Made by a program: the position numbers and the translations under genes. A model generated the notes under the pieces. It did not search any database. It was not told where the DNA came from and saw only the letters and a program-made list of their open reading frames with translations. From contig CBDDLH010000012.1 of NCBI GenBank assembly GCA_965230565.1, positions 682,001 to 746,000 of the forward strand: a DNA stretch of 64,000 bases, given 5' to 3'. The stretch comes from BCD1 sp965230565 (GTDB lineage: Bacteria > Bacteroidota > Bacteroidia > Chitinophagales > Saprospiraceae). Every line of letters starts with the position of its first letter. Position 1 is the stretch's first letter. This document shows positions 37,023 to 46,216 of the stretch, one piece after another.

Positions 37023-38081
37023 TTAAATCCACTTTTTACGTCTGAAATAATAGAGCAGTGCAAAGAAGATCAAAGCCATAATAGCGAGAAGAATAAAATA
37101 GCCATTTTGGGTTTGAAGCTCGGGCATATTTTGAAAATTCATACCATAAATGCCTGCCAGGAAAGTGAGCGGGATGAATATGGTTGCAATAAGTGTCAGC
37201 AATTGCATGACCTGGTTCATTTTGAAACTGACCTCTGATAGCAGCAATTCGTGTAACCCAATCAGCAATTCCCGAAAGTTATCCAGCATCTCCATGGCTT
37301 GAATGGTATGGTCGTAGAGGTCACGGATAAAGAGCAGGCTCTCCGGCTGGACTTCAGGACTATCTGTTTTAGAGAATCTCCCGATGGCTTCCCTTAGGGG
37401 AGATAAGAATTTTCGCATGAACATCAGCTCCTTTTTTAAATTATGGATAGCACTTTTTACCTTGGTATCCTGGGACTCCAAAACCTGCTCTTCCAGTAAG
37501 ATGATTTCTTCTTCAATATCTTCCAGCGCTTCAAAGTAATAATCGACCAAAGTATCTATAACGGCATAGGCAAGATAGTCGGCTCCCCTGTGCCTGATTT
37601 TACCATTGCTGTTTCTCAGCCGTTGTCTGACCGATTCGAACAGGTCCTTTTCCTGTTCCTGGAAAGTGACGATGAATCCTCGTCTGAAGAATACAGCCAC
37701 CTGCTCTCTTTTGATCTTGTGGTTTTCCTTGTCGAAATGGAATGAATGAATGATTATGGAGATGCCATTTTCGTATTCCTCGAATTTCGGACGTTGATGG
37801 ATATCTGCAATATCTTCCAGAACCAGCGGGTGAATTTGAAAGTATTTCCCGATCATAGAGATCAGCTGGGGATCGTGGATGCCCCGGATATCATACCAAT
37901 CGATAATACCCTCGGATGACTTGATCAGGGGAATGGCAGAATGGTTATCCAGTTCCTTTTCTTCGAGGAATTCTGCATTAAATCTCAGGTTGTGGAGCAG
38001 GATCTTTTCAACTTTTCGGTTTCCCGTAAAAACAATAGATCCCGGAGGTAGTCCTGTTTTTTTTCTTCTTCTTTTGGCCAT
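37023..38081 (-). CDS. corA: CorA-family magnesium/cobalt transporter
   Basis: 352 aa. Inner-membrane pentameric channel for Mg2+ (also Co2+/Ni2+). The N-terminal cytoplasmic alpha/beta funnel (about 1-250; EDIADIHQRPKFEEYENGI, DTLVDYYFEALEDIEEEI) is followed by a long stalk helix, TM1 (about 292-312) ending in the signature GMN motif (313-315, IYGMNF), a periplasmic loop, TM2 (about 328-346) and a basic C-terminal tail (RRKKWI). It lies 10 bp after the mscS-like gene, so the two probably form an operon. Confidence 0.95.
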   Translation of the reverse strand: MAKRRRKKTGLPPGSIVFTGNRKVEKILLHNLRFNAEFLEEKELDNHSAIPLIKSSEGIIDWYDIRGIHDPQLISMIGKYFQIHPLVLEDIADIHQRPKFEEYENGISIIIHSFHFDKENHKIKREQVAVFFRRGFIVTFQEQEKDLFESVRQRLRNSNGKIRHRGADYLAYAVIDTLVDYYFEALEDIEEEIILLEEQVLESQDTKVKSAIHNLKKELMFMRKFLSPLREAIGRFSKTDSPEVQPESLLFIRDLYDHTIQAMEMLDNFRELLIGLHELLLSEVSFKMNQVMQLLTLIATIFIPLTFLAGIYGMNFQNMPELQTQNGYFILLAIMALIFFALLYYFRRKKWI

Positions 38082-38091
38082 GGTTTAGCGA

Positions 38092-38946
38092 TTAATCTTT
38101 TTGAGGCAGGTTTTTATGCACCAGCGTCCTGTGTGGAAATGGGATTTCGATATCTTCTGCATCAAACCTTTTTTTGATACTTTCATTCAAATCACAGGAC
38201 ATAAGAAATGCATCTGCGGTGTCTTTTGTCCAGGCCCATCCTCTGAGATTGACAGAAGATTCGCCAAGCCCGATTACTCTTACGGGAACCAGGATGTCAC
38301 CAGCCTCAATCTGTTCAGGTGTTCGGTTGTCAATCAAAAGAGGATGATTGAGAATCTCTTCCCGCATAATGGCTTTCGCTTTTTCTACATCTGAATCATA
38401 GCTGATGCCAAATTCTATCCATTTACAAATTTTATCATCGCCAAAATCAGAATTAACGATGACCTCATTACTGATGATGGAGTTGGGAATGATGATCCTC
38501 CTATTCTCCAAATCCTTTATGACCGTGTGTCGCAGGGTAACATCTTCCACAACACCATACATGGTGCCGACCTTCATCCGGTCATTGACTCTAAAGGGTT
38601 TGAAAATAATGATGAAAACCCCGCTGATTATATTACTCAAGGCATGCTGTGATGCAAATCCAACGGCAACCGCCACAATTCCCGCACCGGCGAGCATTGA
38701 GCTTGCAAGTGTACGCAGGTTGGGCATCATGAAAATGGCAATGCCGAAACCGACCAGATATATCATTGCTGTTAATGCATGCCGCAAAAACAGATAATTG
38801 GTAGGATCGTTTTTCATAATTGCCGTAGATCGCCGGATAAGCCGCTTGAAAAAACGATTCACTAACCAAGCCAGAATCACGGTTGCAATCATGATTCCGG
38901 CAAAGAGTCCCAGATATTCCAGATTGTCCAGAATTTGTTGCTTCAT
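38092..38946 (-). CDS. MscS-family small-conductance mechanosensitive channel
   Basis: 284 aa. Opens under membrane tension to release solutes during osmotic downshock. TM1 about 10-30 and TM2 about 56-75. The pore-lining TM3 region has the glycine/alanine-rich pattern of MscS (LAGAGIVAVAVGFASQHAL, then IISGVFIIIFKPFRVND). The beta domain (VEDVTLRHTVIKDLENRRI, IPNSIISNEVIVN) and the alpha/beta C-terminal domain follow. Co-directional with the corA-like gene 10 bp downstream, suggesting shared control of ion/osmotic homeostasis. Confidence 0.94.
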   Translation of the reverse strand: MKQQILDNLEYLGLFAGIMIATVILAWLVNRFFKRLIRRSTAIMKNDPTNYLFLRHALTAMIYLVGFGIAIFMMPNLRTLASSMLAGAGIVAVAVGFASQHALSNIISGVFIIIFKPFRVNDRMKVGTMYGVVEDVTLRHTVIKDLENRRIIIPNSIISNEVIVNSDFGDDKICKWIEFGISYDSDVEKAKAIMREEILNHPLLIDNRTPEQIEAGDILVPVRVIGLGESSVNLRGWAWTKDTADAFLMSCDLNESIKKRFDAEDIEIPFPHRTLVHKNLPQKD

Positions 38947-39074
38947 CTTTCAGTTTTTTATGATGATCTGCTTTAGATCTATTCAAAATACGAAAGTCAC
39001 CGGATTTCTAAAAAAAATAGTGGATTCAATTATAAATGATTAGCCTGTAAATACAGTTGATGGAATTTTTTTAG

Positions 39075-39497
39075 TCATATGTTGTAAAGGAGTAGGTTTA
39101 CATCTTTGATTCTTCTTTCCGTCATTTTTATCATGCAATCCAGGTAAACTATGCCAAGCATATGACCACGGTAACCTTTGGATACCAGTTTGCTTTGAAG
39201 CCTTCTGAATTCTATCCAGTTTTCGTGGTATTCAACGATCTGCTTTTTAACCGTCGGTTGTTCAATAGTGGAGCAGAGTTTTGAAAACTTTACATTCAAC
39301 AGGGAGTCGACCTTCTGAAATTCGAGGTTCAGACAAATGCGATGCTCCAGGCTTGAATGGAATTCACTGTTTTGGCAATCTGTGCGTTCAGCATATTTCA
39401 TGTATTCCATTTTGCTCAACCGAAGAGCATCGGAATCATACTGACCAAAGACATTTATGGACAGCAAAAGTAATAGTAGTAATAGGTTGATTTTCAT
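39075..39497 (-). CDS. Secreted LprI/DUF1311-like protein
   Basis: 140 aa. A signal peptide (MKINLLLLLLLLSINVFG, then Q) precedes a short helical domain resembling the LprI N-terminal family (DUF1311): a cysteine followed by LEHRICLNLEFQKVDSLLN, an EFRRLQ-type segment and a late C-M-I-K-M-T-E-R motif. Family members include periplasmic lysozyme inhibitors, but most are uncharacterised. Two or more conserved cysteines could form a disulfide. No operon partner is evident. Confidence 0.7.
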   Translation of the reverse strand: MKINLLLLLLLLSINVFGQYDSDALRLSKMEYMKYAERTDCQNSEFHSSLEHRICLNLEFQKVDSLLNVKFSKLCSTIEQPTVKKQIVEYHENWIEFRRLQSKLVSKGYRGHMLGIVYLDCMIKMTERRIKDVNLLLYNI

Positions 39498-39551
39498 AGT
39501 AATAACAGGTTAGGTTACTCTTGAAACGACTTGGAGGTAAAAAATATTCTT

Positions 39552-40481
39552 TCAGAAATCCTCCGTATGCTCCGGCAAAAGTTTTTCCTTAATGGCCATT
39601 TCCAAAGAGACAGGTTCATAATCAAAATTATCCAAAAGGAATTGATGGTCATCCTCTACTCTTTCAACCAGGTCTTTTGGAAAATTATTCAGCAATTTCA
39701 GGCTTTTGTAAAGAAACCGCGGAAACGGAGTAATGGGATAGGCAAGTATGGATACTATCCTGATCACAGTGATCGGGATGGCCATATGTTTGATTTGTTG
39801 ACCGGTTATTTCACTCATCATTTTGGCCACTTCCGGAAAGCTGTAGGCTTTTGGTCCCGGCAACTTAATCCTTTTCCCTGAAAGGTCGTTTCTCAGGATT
39901 GTTTGGGCCGCTATTTTACCGACATCCTGGGGAGAGGCAGTAGGAATAGGGTTTTTGACACCGCCGGGTACGGCCAGTTGGCCTTTTCTCAAAAAAGCGA
40001 AGAAAATCTCAAAAGAAGGAGGAGCACCGAGTATGGTCCAGTTGAAGGAGGAGGTTTTGATCTTGTTCTCCATTTCTATCATGATCGCTCCGAAATCGGG
40101 GATTTTCAGTCTTTCTAAAACCTCCGGCCGCATTTCATATCCTGAAAAATAAACCAGCCGTTTGATTCCGGCCTTTTCAGCTTCCTCCATGATGTCGAGT
40201 ACTGCATCGCGTTCGATCTGGCGGCGTTTGCGGATGAGCTTGAAGGTGACGGCAGAGAGACACAAGACGATGGCCTTGACACCTTTGAGTGAATTGACGA
40301 TAGCTGAATGATTCGTAACGTCACCTTCAAAAATGGTTACCTTTTCTCCAAGCGTTTGTCTGGCCTTTTCAGCAGACCGGGTCATGACTTTAACCGGTTG
40401 TCCCATGTCCAACAGGCTTTTGACAACCTGCCGACCGTAAAAGCCGGTTCCCCCGAAGACCATTATTTTTTTGGAACTCAT
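39552..40481 (-). CDS. NAD(P)-binding Rossmann protein (atypical SDR / NmrA-like)
   Basis: 309 aa. The dinucleotide-binding loop GGTGFYGRQV is at 10-19, followed by a basic MTRSAEKAR segment that would favour NADPH, EGDVTN, and YFSGYEM around the atypical active site. The family includes NAD(P)H-dependent reductases and redox sensors such as NmrA. The substrate is not predictable. It starts 10 bp after a flavodoxin-like gene on the same strand, so an operon with a redox role is plausible. Confidence 0.85.
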   Translation of the reverse strand: MSSKKIMVFGGTGFYGRQVVKSLLDMGQPVKVMTRSAEKARQTLGEKVTIFEGDVTNHSAIVNSLKGVKAIVLCLSAVTFKLIRKRRQIERDAVLDIMEEAEKAGIKRLVYFSGYEMRPEVLERLKIPDFGAIMIEMENKIKTSSFNWTILGAPPSFEIFFAFLRKGQLAVPGGVKNPIPTASPQDVGKIAAQTILRNDLSGKRIKLPGPKAYSFPEVAKMMSEITGQQIKHMAIPITVIRIVSILAYPITPFPRFLYKSLKLLNNFPKDLVERVEDDHQFLLDNFDYEPVSLEMAIKEKLLPEHTEDF

Positions 40482-40491
40482 AAAAGGAACT

Positions 40492-41037
40492 TTACATCGT
40501 TACCTCCTGAATGAAATTTTCAAATCGTTCTTCAATCGCGCCGTTAAAATTTTCATCATTCAAACGGGTTGCCATAACCAGTTCACTGTCCTCTCTCTTT
40601 TCCTCGGATAATACCAGTACAATTGGGAAGGCTTCGCAATGAATATTGGTATCTCCGACCAATGCTTTGATCTTGTCGAAAACCCGGCCATAACCGAATT
40701 TATCATCCTTCATTTCATCATAACTGCCGCAGCAGGTGGCGAAATGTAATTCATTGATCTGCTCTTTATACTTTTTGAGAAAGTTTCTGAGTGGACTGAT
40801 CAGTTGTCCGGTCCAGATCGGGCCGACGAGGATAACTCTGTCGAATTGAGTGAGGTCGCTTTTAATGGGGTGATTGCCCATGCTGATCTTTGTCCAGCCA
40901 CCCATGAGCATCAGACCAAAGTTTTTCACTCTCGGTCGGATCGCTTCCATAGGGCAATTGAGATTATCGGCAATTTTTTCGGCCAGGTATTTATTGCTGC
41001 CGGTGTTGGAATAATAGATTACAATTGATTTTTCCAT
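40492..41037 (-). CDS. Flavodoxin-like protein
   Basis: 181 aa. The first strand and phosphate-binding loop (IVIYYSNTGSNKYLAEKIA) match the FMN-binding P-loop T/S-x-T-G-x-T class, with SNTGSN in place of the usual threonines. ILVGPIWTGQLISPLRNFL and HFATCCGSYDE match the later FMN-contact loops. It probably acts as a cytoplasmic electron carrier or NAD(P)H:quinone oxidoreductase-like protein. First gene of a likely two-gene unit with the NAD(P)-binding protein. Confidence 0.85.
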   Translation of the reverse strand: MEKSIVIYYSNTGSNKYLAEKIADNLNCPMEAIRPRVKNFGLMLMGGWTKISMGNHPIKSDLTQFDRVILVGPIWTGQLISPLRNFLKKYKEQINELHFATCCGSYDEMKDDKFGYGRVFDKIKALVGDTNIHCEAFPIVLVLSEEKREDSELVMATRLNDENFNGAIEERFENFIQEVTM

Positions 41038-41285
41038 TATCGAAAAATTATTAAGGTTAATGATGTTTCGAATCTTTTTGCAGGGTGGTTATTTCCTGCG
41101 TTTTAAATCAATTGAGTGTTAGTTACCCCTTTTGTTTATGCTGTAAAAGTACATACAATCGAGTTGCACATCAAGTTAAAAAATGTGCTTTTGGACCAAT
41201 ACGGATAAAAACCAGATGAAGGGTGTTCTTCTGATTCAAATTTGTTGGATACAATAGCTGTTAGGTCAGGAACTGTGTCTGGATT

Positions 41286-42272
41286 TTACCACAAATGATG
41301 CACTTCATTTTTGATATACTTTTCATAAATCGCATTCATTCTCTCCACCTGTTCTTGTTTCAGAGGCGGCAGATCGTAAACAGACAAATTGGAAATGACA
41401 TGATCGATTTTGGATGCTCCCGGAATGATGCAACTGACTTCCGGGAACTGGAGAATCCACTGTAAGGCTATAGGTGCCAGGTTTTTCCTGTCCGGGAAAA
41501 TAGCCTTAAGTGCTTCAACGGCTTCCAGACCTAAGTTGTAATCAATGCCGGAAAAGGTCTCTCCCTTATCAAAAGCTTCGCCGTTACGGTTGAAGTGACG
41601 GTGATCGCCCGGTTCAAAACTGGTATTTTTATGGTAAAGTCCGGTTAATAAGCCACTGGCAAGCGGTACCCTGACGATGATGCCTACATCACGTTTTGCC
41701 GCTTCTTTGAAGAACAATTCGGCGGGTCTTTGGCGGAATAGATTGAAAATTATCTGAACGGTCGTTACATTGGGATATTCGATGGCTTTAAGAGCTTCTT
41801 CCACTTTTTCGACGCTTACGCCCAGGTGGCGGATTTTGCCTTGTTGTTTGAGTTTGTCGAACAATTCAAATATCTCCGGCCGATAGTAAACTTCCGTCGG
41901 AGGGCAATGCAACTGGATAAGATCAAGCGTCTCCAGTCCGGTGCGTTGGAGGGTATCTTCCACATATTTTTGCAAAACCTCCGGCTGGTAACCTTCATTG
42001 ACATGTGGATTGATCTGACGGCCACATTTGGAAGCTACATAGACTCGCTCTGATCTCGAACGAACTACCCGGCCGACAGCCTTCTCACTTAAGCCGTTTT
42101 CATATACATCAGCAGTGTCGATAAAATTTACACCATTGTCAATGGCTTTATTGATGATCTCATCTGCACTTTGGTCATTAAACGGAGAGCCCCATTTGCC
42201 TCCCACCTGCCAGGTGCCCAGGGAAATTTCAGATACTTCGAAATTGGTTTTGCCTAATTTTCGGTATTTCAT
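41286..42272 (-). CDS. Aldo/keto reductase
   Basis: About 328 aa from the ATG at 42272 (MKYRKLGKTNFEVSEISLG), a standard start for the family. The frame extends to a TTG at 42326, but those 18 residues look untranslated. NADPH-dependent carbonyl reductase of the (beta/alpha)8 type. The tetrad residues are D52, Y57 (FIDTADVYENG), K82 (YVASKCG) and H122 (LIQLHCPP). The C-terminal cofactor-binding stretch CIIPGASKIDHVISNL is present. Substrate not predictable; no linked pathway genes. Confidence 0.93.
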   Translation of the reverse strand: MKYRKLGKTNFEVSEISLGTWQVGGKWGSPFNDQSADEIINKAIDNGVNFIDTADVYENGLSEKAVGRVVRSRSERVYVASKCGRQINPHVNEGYQPEVLQKYVEDTLQRTGLETLDLIQLHCPPTEVYYRPEIFELFDKLKQQGKIRHLGVSVEKVEEALKAIEYPNVTTVQIIFNLFRQRPAELFFKEAAKRDVGIIVRVPLASGLLTGLYHKNTSFEPGDHRHFNRNGEAFDKGETFSGIDYNLGLEAVEALKAIFPDRKNLAPIALQWILQFPEVSCIIPGASKIDHVISNLSVYDLPPLKQEQVERMNAIYEKYIKNEVHHLW

Positions 42273-42446
42273 GTTTGGAAATTGTAGTTGTTGCCTTTCA
42301 AAAGAAAAGAAATTAAAGAATTTCAAAATAAGAACAAAAAACTGATTTTGGTATTTCTTTTAACTACAATTTATTGCCAATGAAGTATTTTATCCCAATG
42401 GTTTCTTTTCAATCCCGGACTTTGACAAAGGACTCCTTCCTGGTAG

Positions 42447-43937
42447 TTAGATCTTCATAAATATTTCTCCCCGAAACTTTAAGGATTCAACTTTCCCGTT
42501 TTCGGGATTAAACTGAATGATCTTTCCGGACCCGGGCACTAATTCAATGCGGGCACAATCCTGTTTTGGGAATGGAGTGGCTGTAGCTTGCAATCTGCCG
42601 ATTTTTATTTTGAAGGTCTCATTTTCAAGAGAAACTTCAAGAGTACCCAGTTTTTTATTTTGATAAGTGCCCGGATAGGTTGCTTCAGGCAGGGACATTT
42701 GCCAGGTGCGTTTGGCCATTTTTTCCTCATTGGCTTTAAATCCTCTCTGGAACCTTCCCAGCATTTTTGTCAGCTTTTTTGTTGCAGAACTATCCAACCG
42801 CTTAATGTCCGGTTCATTTTCCATAAAAAGGGCATAAGCGTATTCTGCTATAAGGTCTGCCAGGGGCATTCCCAGTTCGTGATTGACGAAGACAGCAACG
42901 CCTAATTGCTGTTCAGGCAAAAAGGACAGGTGTGAAAAGAAACCCGGGTAACCACCAAAGTGATACACGACTTCCTGGTTTTTAAATGTTCCAAGTCGCC
43001 AACCCGTACCGTAACCATAGGCATCAAATATTTGAACAATTTTATGGCCTGCGGCAGCCTGCTGAGTATATGTTTGCTGGATGAGCGCGGGTGGATAAAG
43101 CTGTTGATCGCCGGACTTTCCTTTATTCACATAAAAGGAAATGAATTTTCCGATGTCATTTGCGGAGGTGACCAGTCCGCCGGCGGCGTGCATGGTCTGG
43201 TCGTTTTTTTTCAGATAAACCTGATCGGTTTTCTCAGGAAAAATCGTCATATAAGGCAGGGCGAGGTTTTCGGGATTTACTTTTGAAATATAGGCGGTAG
43301 TATTGTCCATGCCAAGGGGATGGAAAACCTTTTCCTGTAATAGGTCCTTCCAGCTTTTGTCCAATTCAGCTGTCAATAAGAGGTCAAGCAGGTAATAACC
43401 AAAGTTGCTGTATTCAAAGGCTTTACCTTCTTCATTGACAGCGCAATTATTTTCCACCAGGTCAAGAATTTCTTCTTCTGTGTAATCGCCGGTATATGCA
43501 AGTTTGAATGAGAGATATTTATTGTCGATGCCACTTTGATGAGCAAGCAAATCCATTACTGTGATATTCTGGAATATTTCCTTGTTGTCAAATTCACGGA
43601 AAGGCTTGTAACTGGTAATTTGTGCACTGAGATCGATCTTGCCTTCCTCTGCGAGAATGGTTGTCAGTAGGCCATTGAAAGCCTTGGTGACAGAAGCTAT
43701 GTAAAAATTTGTTTCTGCAGTGGCAGGAATTTTATTTTCAACATCTGCATATCCGAAACCCCGGGTGAAAAGTGTACCATTGGCATCTGCTACCGCAATG
43801 CTTACCCCGGGGATGATGGGAGTAGATTGCATTGTTTTTTCAATAAAGTTGGAGAGCTTTTCCGATTTATTTTCCTGCGCCGTTAGCTGAAATAAACCGA
43901 GGAAGGAGAAAACGAGTAGAAATGATATTTTTTTCAT
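42447..43937 (-). CDS. Exported serine hydrolase, beta-lactamase/PBP-like (class C fold)
   Basis: About 496 aa from the ATG at 43937, which starts a signal peptide (MKKISFLLVFSFLGLFQLTA, then Q). An upstream ATG at 43997 would add 20 residues before it. The active-site motifs of the beta-lactamase-related family are present: S-x-x-K as SVTK, Y-x-N as YSNFGYY, and HFGGYPGF in the third motif position (H-x-G). A separate C-terminal beta domain (about the last 110 residues, TYPGTYQNKKLGTLEV) follows. It may act as an esterase, peptidase or PBP-like enzyme in the periplasm. The sequence does not show beta-lactam resistance. Confidence 0.9.
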   Translation of the reverse strand: MKKISFLLVFSFLGLFQLTAQENKSEKLSNFIEKTMQSTPIIPGVSIAVADANGTLFTRGFGYADVENKIPATAETNFYIASVTKAFNGLLTTILAEEGKIDLSAQITSYKPFREFDNKEIFQNITVMDLLAHQSGIDNKYLSFKLAYTGDYTEEEILDLVENNCAVNEEGKAFEYSNFGYYLLDLLLTAELDKSWKDLLQEKVFHPLGMDNTTAYISKVNPENLALPYMTIFPEKTDQVYLKKNDQTMHAAGGLVTSANDIGKFISFYVNKGKSGDQQLYPPALIQQTYTQQAAAGHKIVQIFDAYGYGTGWRLGTFKNQEVVYHFGGYPGFFSHLSFLPEQQLGVAVFVNHELGMPLADLIAEYAYALFMENEPDIKRLDSSATKKLTKMLGRFQRGFKANEEKMAKRTWQMSLPEATYPGTYQNKKLGTLEVSLENETFKIKIGRLQATATPFPKQDCARIELVPGSGKIIQFNPENGKVESLKFRGEIFMKI

Positions 43938-44050
43938 GATGTCTATTTTGCAATCAGGTATTAATGGAAGTTGTTTTAAAGACGCAAGCATTTCCATAAA
44001 GTTGGAAATTCAAAAAAACAGGCTTTGTTGTTTCCCTCAATGAATTTTGA

Positions 44051-45013
44051 TCAGCTATAAACTTCCCACAATCGTGTACACAAATCTTCTATTTCAATTC
44101 TTTTCACCAGGGCATTTTTCCATTCAGCAGGAATAGCTTCTTCACCATAAAACAGCCCTGCAAGACCTCCGACAATGGCAGCGGTGGTATCAGTGTCTTT
44201 GCCGAGGTTGACGGCTTTTAAAACTGTGGAAGGATAGTCGTCGTTGGTGAGCAGGCACCAGATGGCAGCTTCCAGACTGTGGATGACATAACCGTCGGAT
44301 TTGATTTCTTCTCTTTTCAATTGAGAGATGTTTTGGTCGATCAGACGAGAAAAGTGTTTTGTTTCTCTGGAAGCAATTTCATTTTTTGTGAAAAAGTTCC
44401 TGGTTCTTTCCTGAGTGCCCACATAGCTATCCATAATGCTTTTGCCTTTAGCTATTTCATCAGCCATGATTAGGTAAATCATGCAGGAAATCGCAGAACG
44501 AATATGCCCATGAGTCAGAGCAGACACATCCCAGATCAGATCAAATGATTCTTCAGGTGGACTTTTCTGCAGGTAAAAATGAAGTGGCAGAATTCTCATC
44601 AGCGAACCATTGCCGTTTGAAAATTCATCATGAATGTATTTAAGCATGTCCGGTTTGGAGAGGTTAGGTTGTTTTAGCGCTGAAACAAGCAGGTTTATGG
44701 ATTCACTAGTGGTAATGCCTATGTCAAAAACCTCTTCATGTGGCGTCCAGTGCGCTTTTGTTTTCCAGTTGATAAATTGTTGGGCCATGTCTTTAAGGTC
44801 AAATCCTTTGGTGAGGCTGTCGGCGAGGCAAAGGGTGAGAGAACTATCATCTGACCAGGAGCCTTTTGGTTGATTGTAGGTTCCGTATCCCCGCATATTG
44901 GTAACCGGATTAGCATCCAGTTCTTCCCGTGTTTGGAATTCGGCAGGGACCCCAAGGGCATCGGCTACGATGAGCCCTAAAAGAGCATCTTTCACTGGAT
45001 TTTGAGTATTCAT
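44051..45013 (-). CDS. ADP-ribosylglycohydrolase family protein
   Basis: 320 aa, all-helical ADP-ribosyl-hydrolase (DraG/ARH-like) fold. The N-terminal LGLIVADALGVPAEF, the metal-binding SDDSSLTL (from 54; TDDT in typical members) and the C-terminal D273-T-D275 motif in LGKDTDTTAAIVGGLAG, which binds a second metal, are all present. Likely removes ADP-ribose from proteins or small molecules in the cytoplasm. No nitrogenase or ADP-ribosyltransferase neighbour is present, so the target is open. Confidence 0.9.
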   Translation of the reverse strand: MNTQNPVKDALLGLIVADALGVPAEFQTREELDANPVTNMRGYGTYNQPKGSWSDDSSLTLCLADSLTKGFDLKDMAQQFINWKTKAHWTPHEEVFDIGITTSESINLLVSALKQPNLSKPDMLKYIHDEFSNGNGSLMRILPLHFYLQKSPPEESFDLIWDVSALTHGHIRSAISCMIYLIMADEIAKGKSIMDSYVGTQERTRNFFTKNEIASRETKHFSRLIDQNISQLKREEIKSDGYVIHSLEAAIWCLLTNDDYPSTVLKAVNLGKDTDTTAAIVGGLAGLFYGEEAIPAEWKNALVKRIEIEDLCTRLWEVYS

Positions 45014-45301
45014 ATATGATTTTATTTGAAATTAAAAGGTAAAAATATTGCGTAACAATCATTTTTCAAAAGTCTATTGACAAATGTCATTTCAGGGCGC
45101 AATAAAATTCATTAAATTAAGGTAGTTCTAACAGAACATGAGGACAATTCCAGTTTAAGTTTTTTCCAACAGGTTAAGGAAAAGGCTAAGGATGAAACAC
45201 AGACAAAACTTTCCTCAGCCTTCGCCTCAGCCTCTGAGATGATTCATACTGTTTTTGTTCACATACCTTAAGTATAGATTGTTAAACCAAATCCAGATGT
45301 T

Positions 45302-45769
45302 ATGAATACTTCACATAAAAAAACGGGTATTTATTCCTTCGTTTGGGTGTTCGTGGTTGCTTTATTGCTTGGCATGTTGTCAGCATGTAACAGAGAAAGC
45401 AGAGGATTTGCACTACCAGAAGGGAATATTGAAGCCGGAAAAGCCGATTTTATAGCATTGAATTGCAACGCCTGTCACAGTATTGCAGATATCAAATGGG
45501 AAGGCCAGGATGAAGAGCTGAGACTTCCTCTGGGAGGCAAAACAGAAAGGATCAGAACCTACGGGGAATTGCTGACTTCCGTTATCAATCCTTCCCACAA
45601 GATCAGTAAGACTTACGAAGGTAACCTTGTTGATTCAACCGGTAAATCCAGAATGAAGATTTACAACGACATCATGACTGTTCAGGAGTTGGTGGATGTC
45701 GTTACCTTCCTGCAGTCCGAGTATGAGATCATAGTGCCGGAAGAGAATTATTACCGGAGTTATTATTGA
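45302..45769 (+). CDS. Monohaem cytochrome c lipoprotein
   Basis: 155 aa. A lipoprotein signal with lipobox LSAC (C29) would anchor it to a membrane facing the periplasm. The haem-binding CNACH motif is at 55-59, and a C-terminal methionine in the segment MKIYNDIMTVQELVDVVTFL is a likely sixth haem ligand. Electron carrier; its redox partners are not in the window. It stands alone between oppositely oriented genes. Confidence 0.88.
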   Translation: MNTSHKKTGIYSFVWVFVVALLLGMLSACNRESRGFALPEGNIEAGKADFIALNCNACHSIADIKWEGQDEELRLPLGGKTERIRTYGELLTSVINPSHKISKTYEGNLVDSTGKSRMKIYNDIMTVQELVDVVTFLQSEYEIIVPEENYYRSYY

Positions 45770-45899
45770 GAACTTTTTTGACGATTTTCCGCTACTAATT
45801 TTTGATTTTGGCGATCAGACTTCTGGTACATGAGCCCAAAAAATACGTTGCACCTTTTGTAATTTAAGCCGGAGCTTAAATCACCATGGAGTCTTTGTC

Positions 45900-46121
45900 T
45901 TACCTTCTGGACGCCCGTTCAACCGAAATAACTACATCAAAATTCCAGAAAACCATATTCTGATTGTATCCCCTGTTAAACCAGCCTTTGGTATGTTCAT
46001 TAGGTTGAAAAAGGGCTCTTTCTACGATGGTTCCGTCATGTAATTTTTGTATGTTGATGTTTTTGTATTCCCTGGATCTCCGAGGTTTCAGAAACTTCGG
46101 AGATTTGGGATAATTCAGTGA
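45900..46121 (-). pseudogene. 3' gene remnant running into palindromic repeats
   Basis: The minus strand is open for about 74 codons from just after a TGA near 46124 to a TAA at 45900-45902, with no ATG in frame before a late internal methionine. The last 55 codons read like genuine protein (EYKNINIQKLHDGTIVERAL, then FQPNEHTKGWFNRGYNQN, then FDVVISVERASRR). The first 20 codons come from the two palindromes at 46076-46150. This looks like the C-terminal end of a lost gene bordered by hairpin repeats. Family not recognised. Confidence 0.45.
46076..46104. repeat. Palindromic repeat, copy 2 of the cctccgagg family
   Basis: Arms 46076-46089 and 46091-46104 pair over 14 bp with a single wobble. 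The core atctccgaggttt matches the 24994-25050 palindrome. Confidence 0.8.
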
Positions 46122-46150
46122 GGGCCTGACTCTGAGTCAGGCCCTCACTG
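46116..46150. repeat. Perfect 16-bp palindrome with 3-nt loop
   Basis: Arms 46116-46131 and 46135-46150 (cagtgagggcctgact and its complement) form a perfect stem. It is unrelated in sequence to copy 2, which it follows by 11 bp. No T-run follows, so it is not a standard terminator. Confidence 0.85.
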
Positions 46151-46216
46151 TCTCACGTCCCTATATATAAAAGCCACGAGATGAGCAAACGTGACATTTT
46201 TTCACCAACTTTTTTT

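Noticed and set aside
42273..42326. 18-residue N-terminal extension of the aldo/keto reductase.
   Set aside because: It begins with TTG and is Phe/Gln-rich; the conserved family start is the ATG at 42272.
42447..43937. Serine hydrolase considered as an antibiotic-resistance beta-lactamase.
   Set aside because: Only the shared fold motifs are visible; the extra C-terminal domain and context point to a general peptidase/esterase-like enzyme.
46116..46150. Considered as a terminator for the cytochrome c gene.
   Set aside because: It lies about 350 bp past the stop and lacks a T-run on either side.
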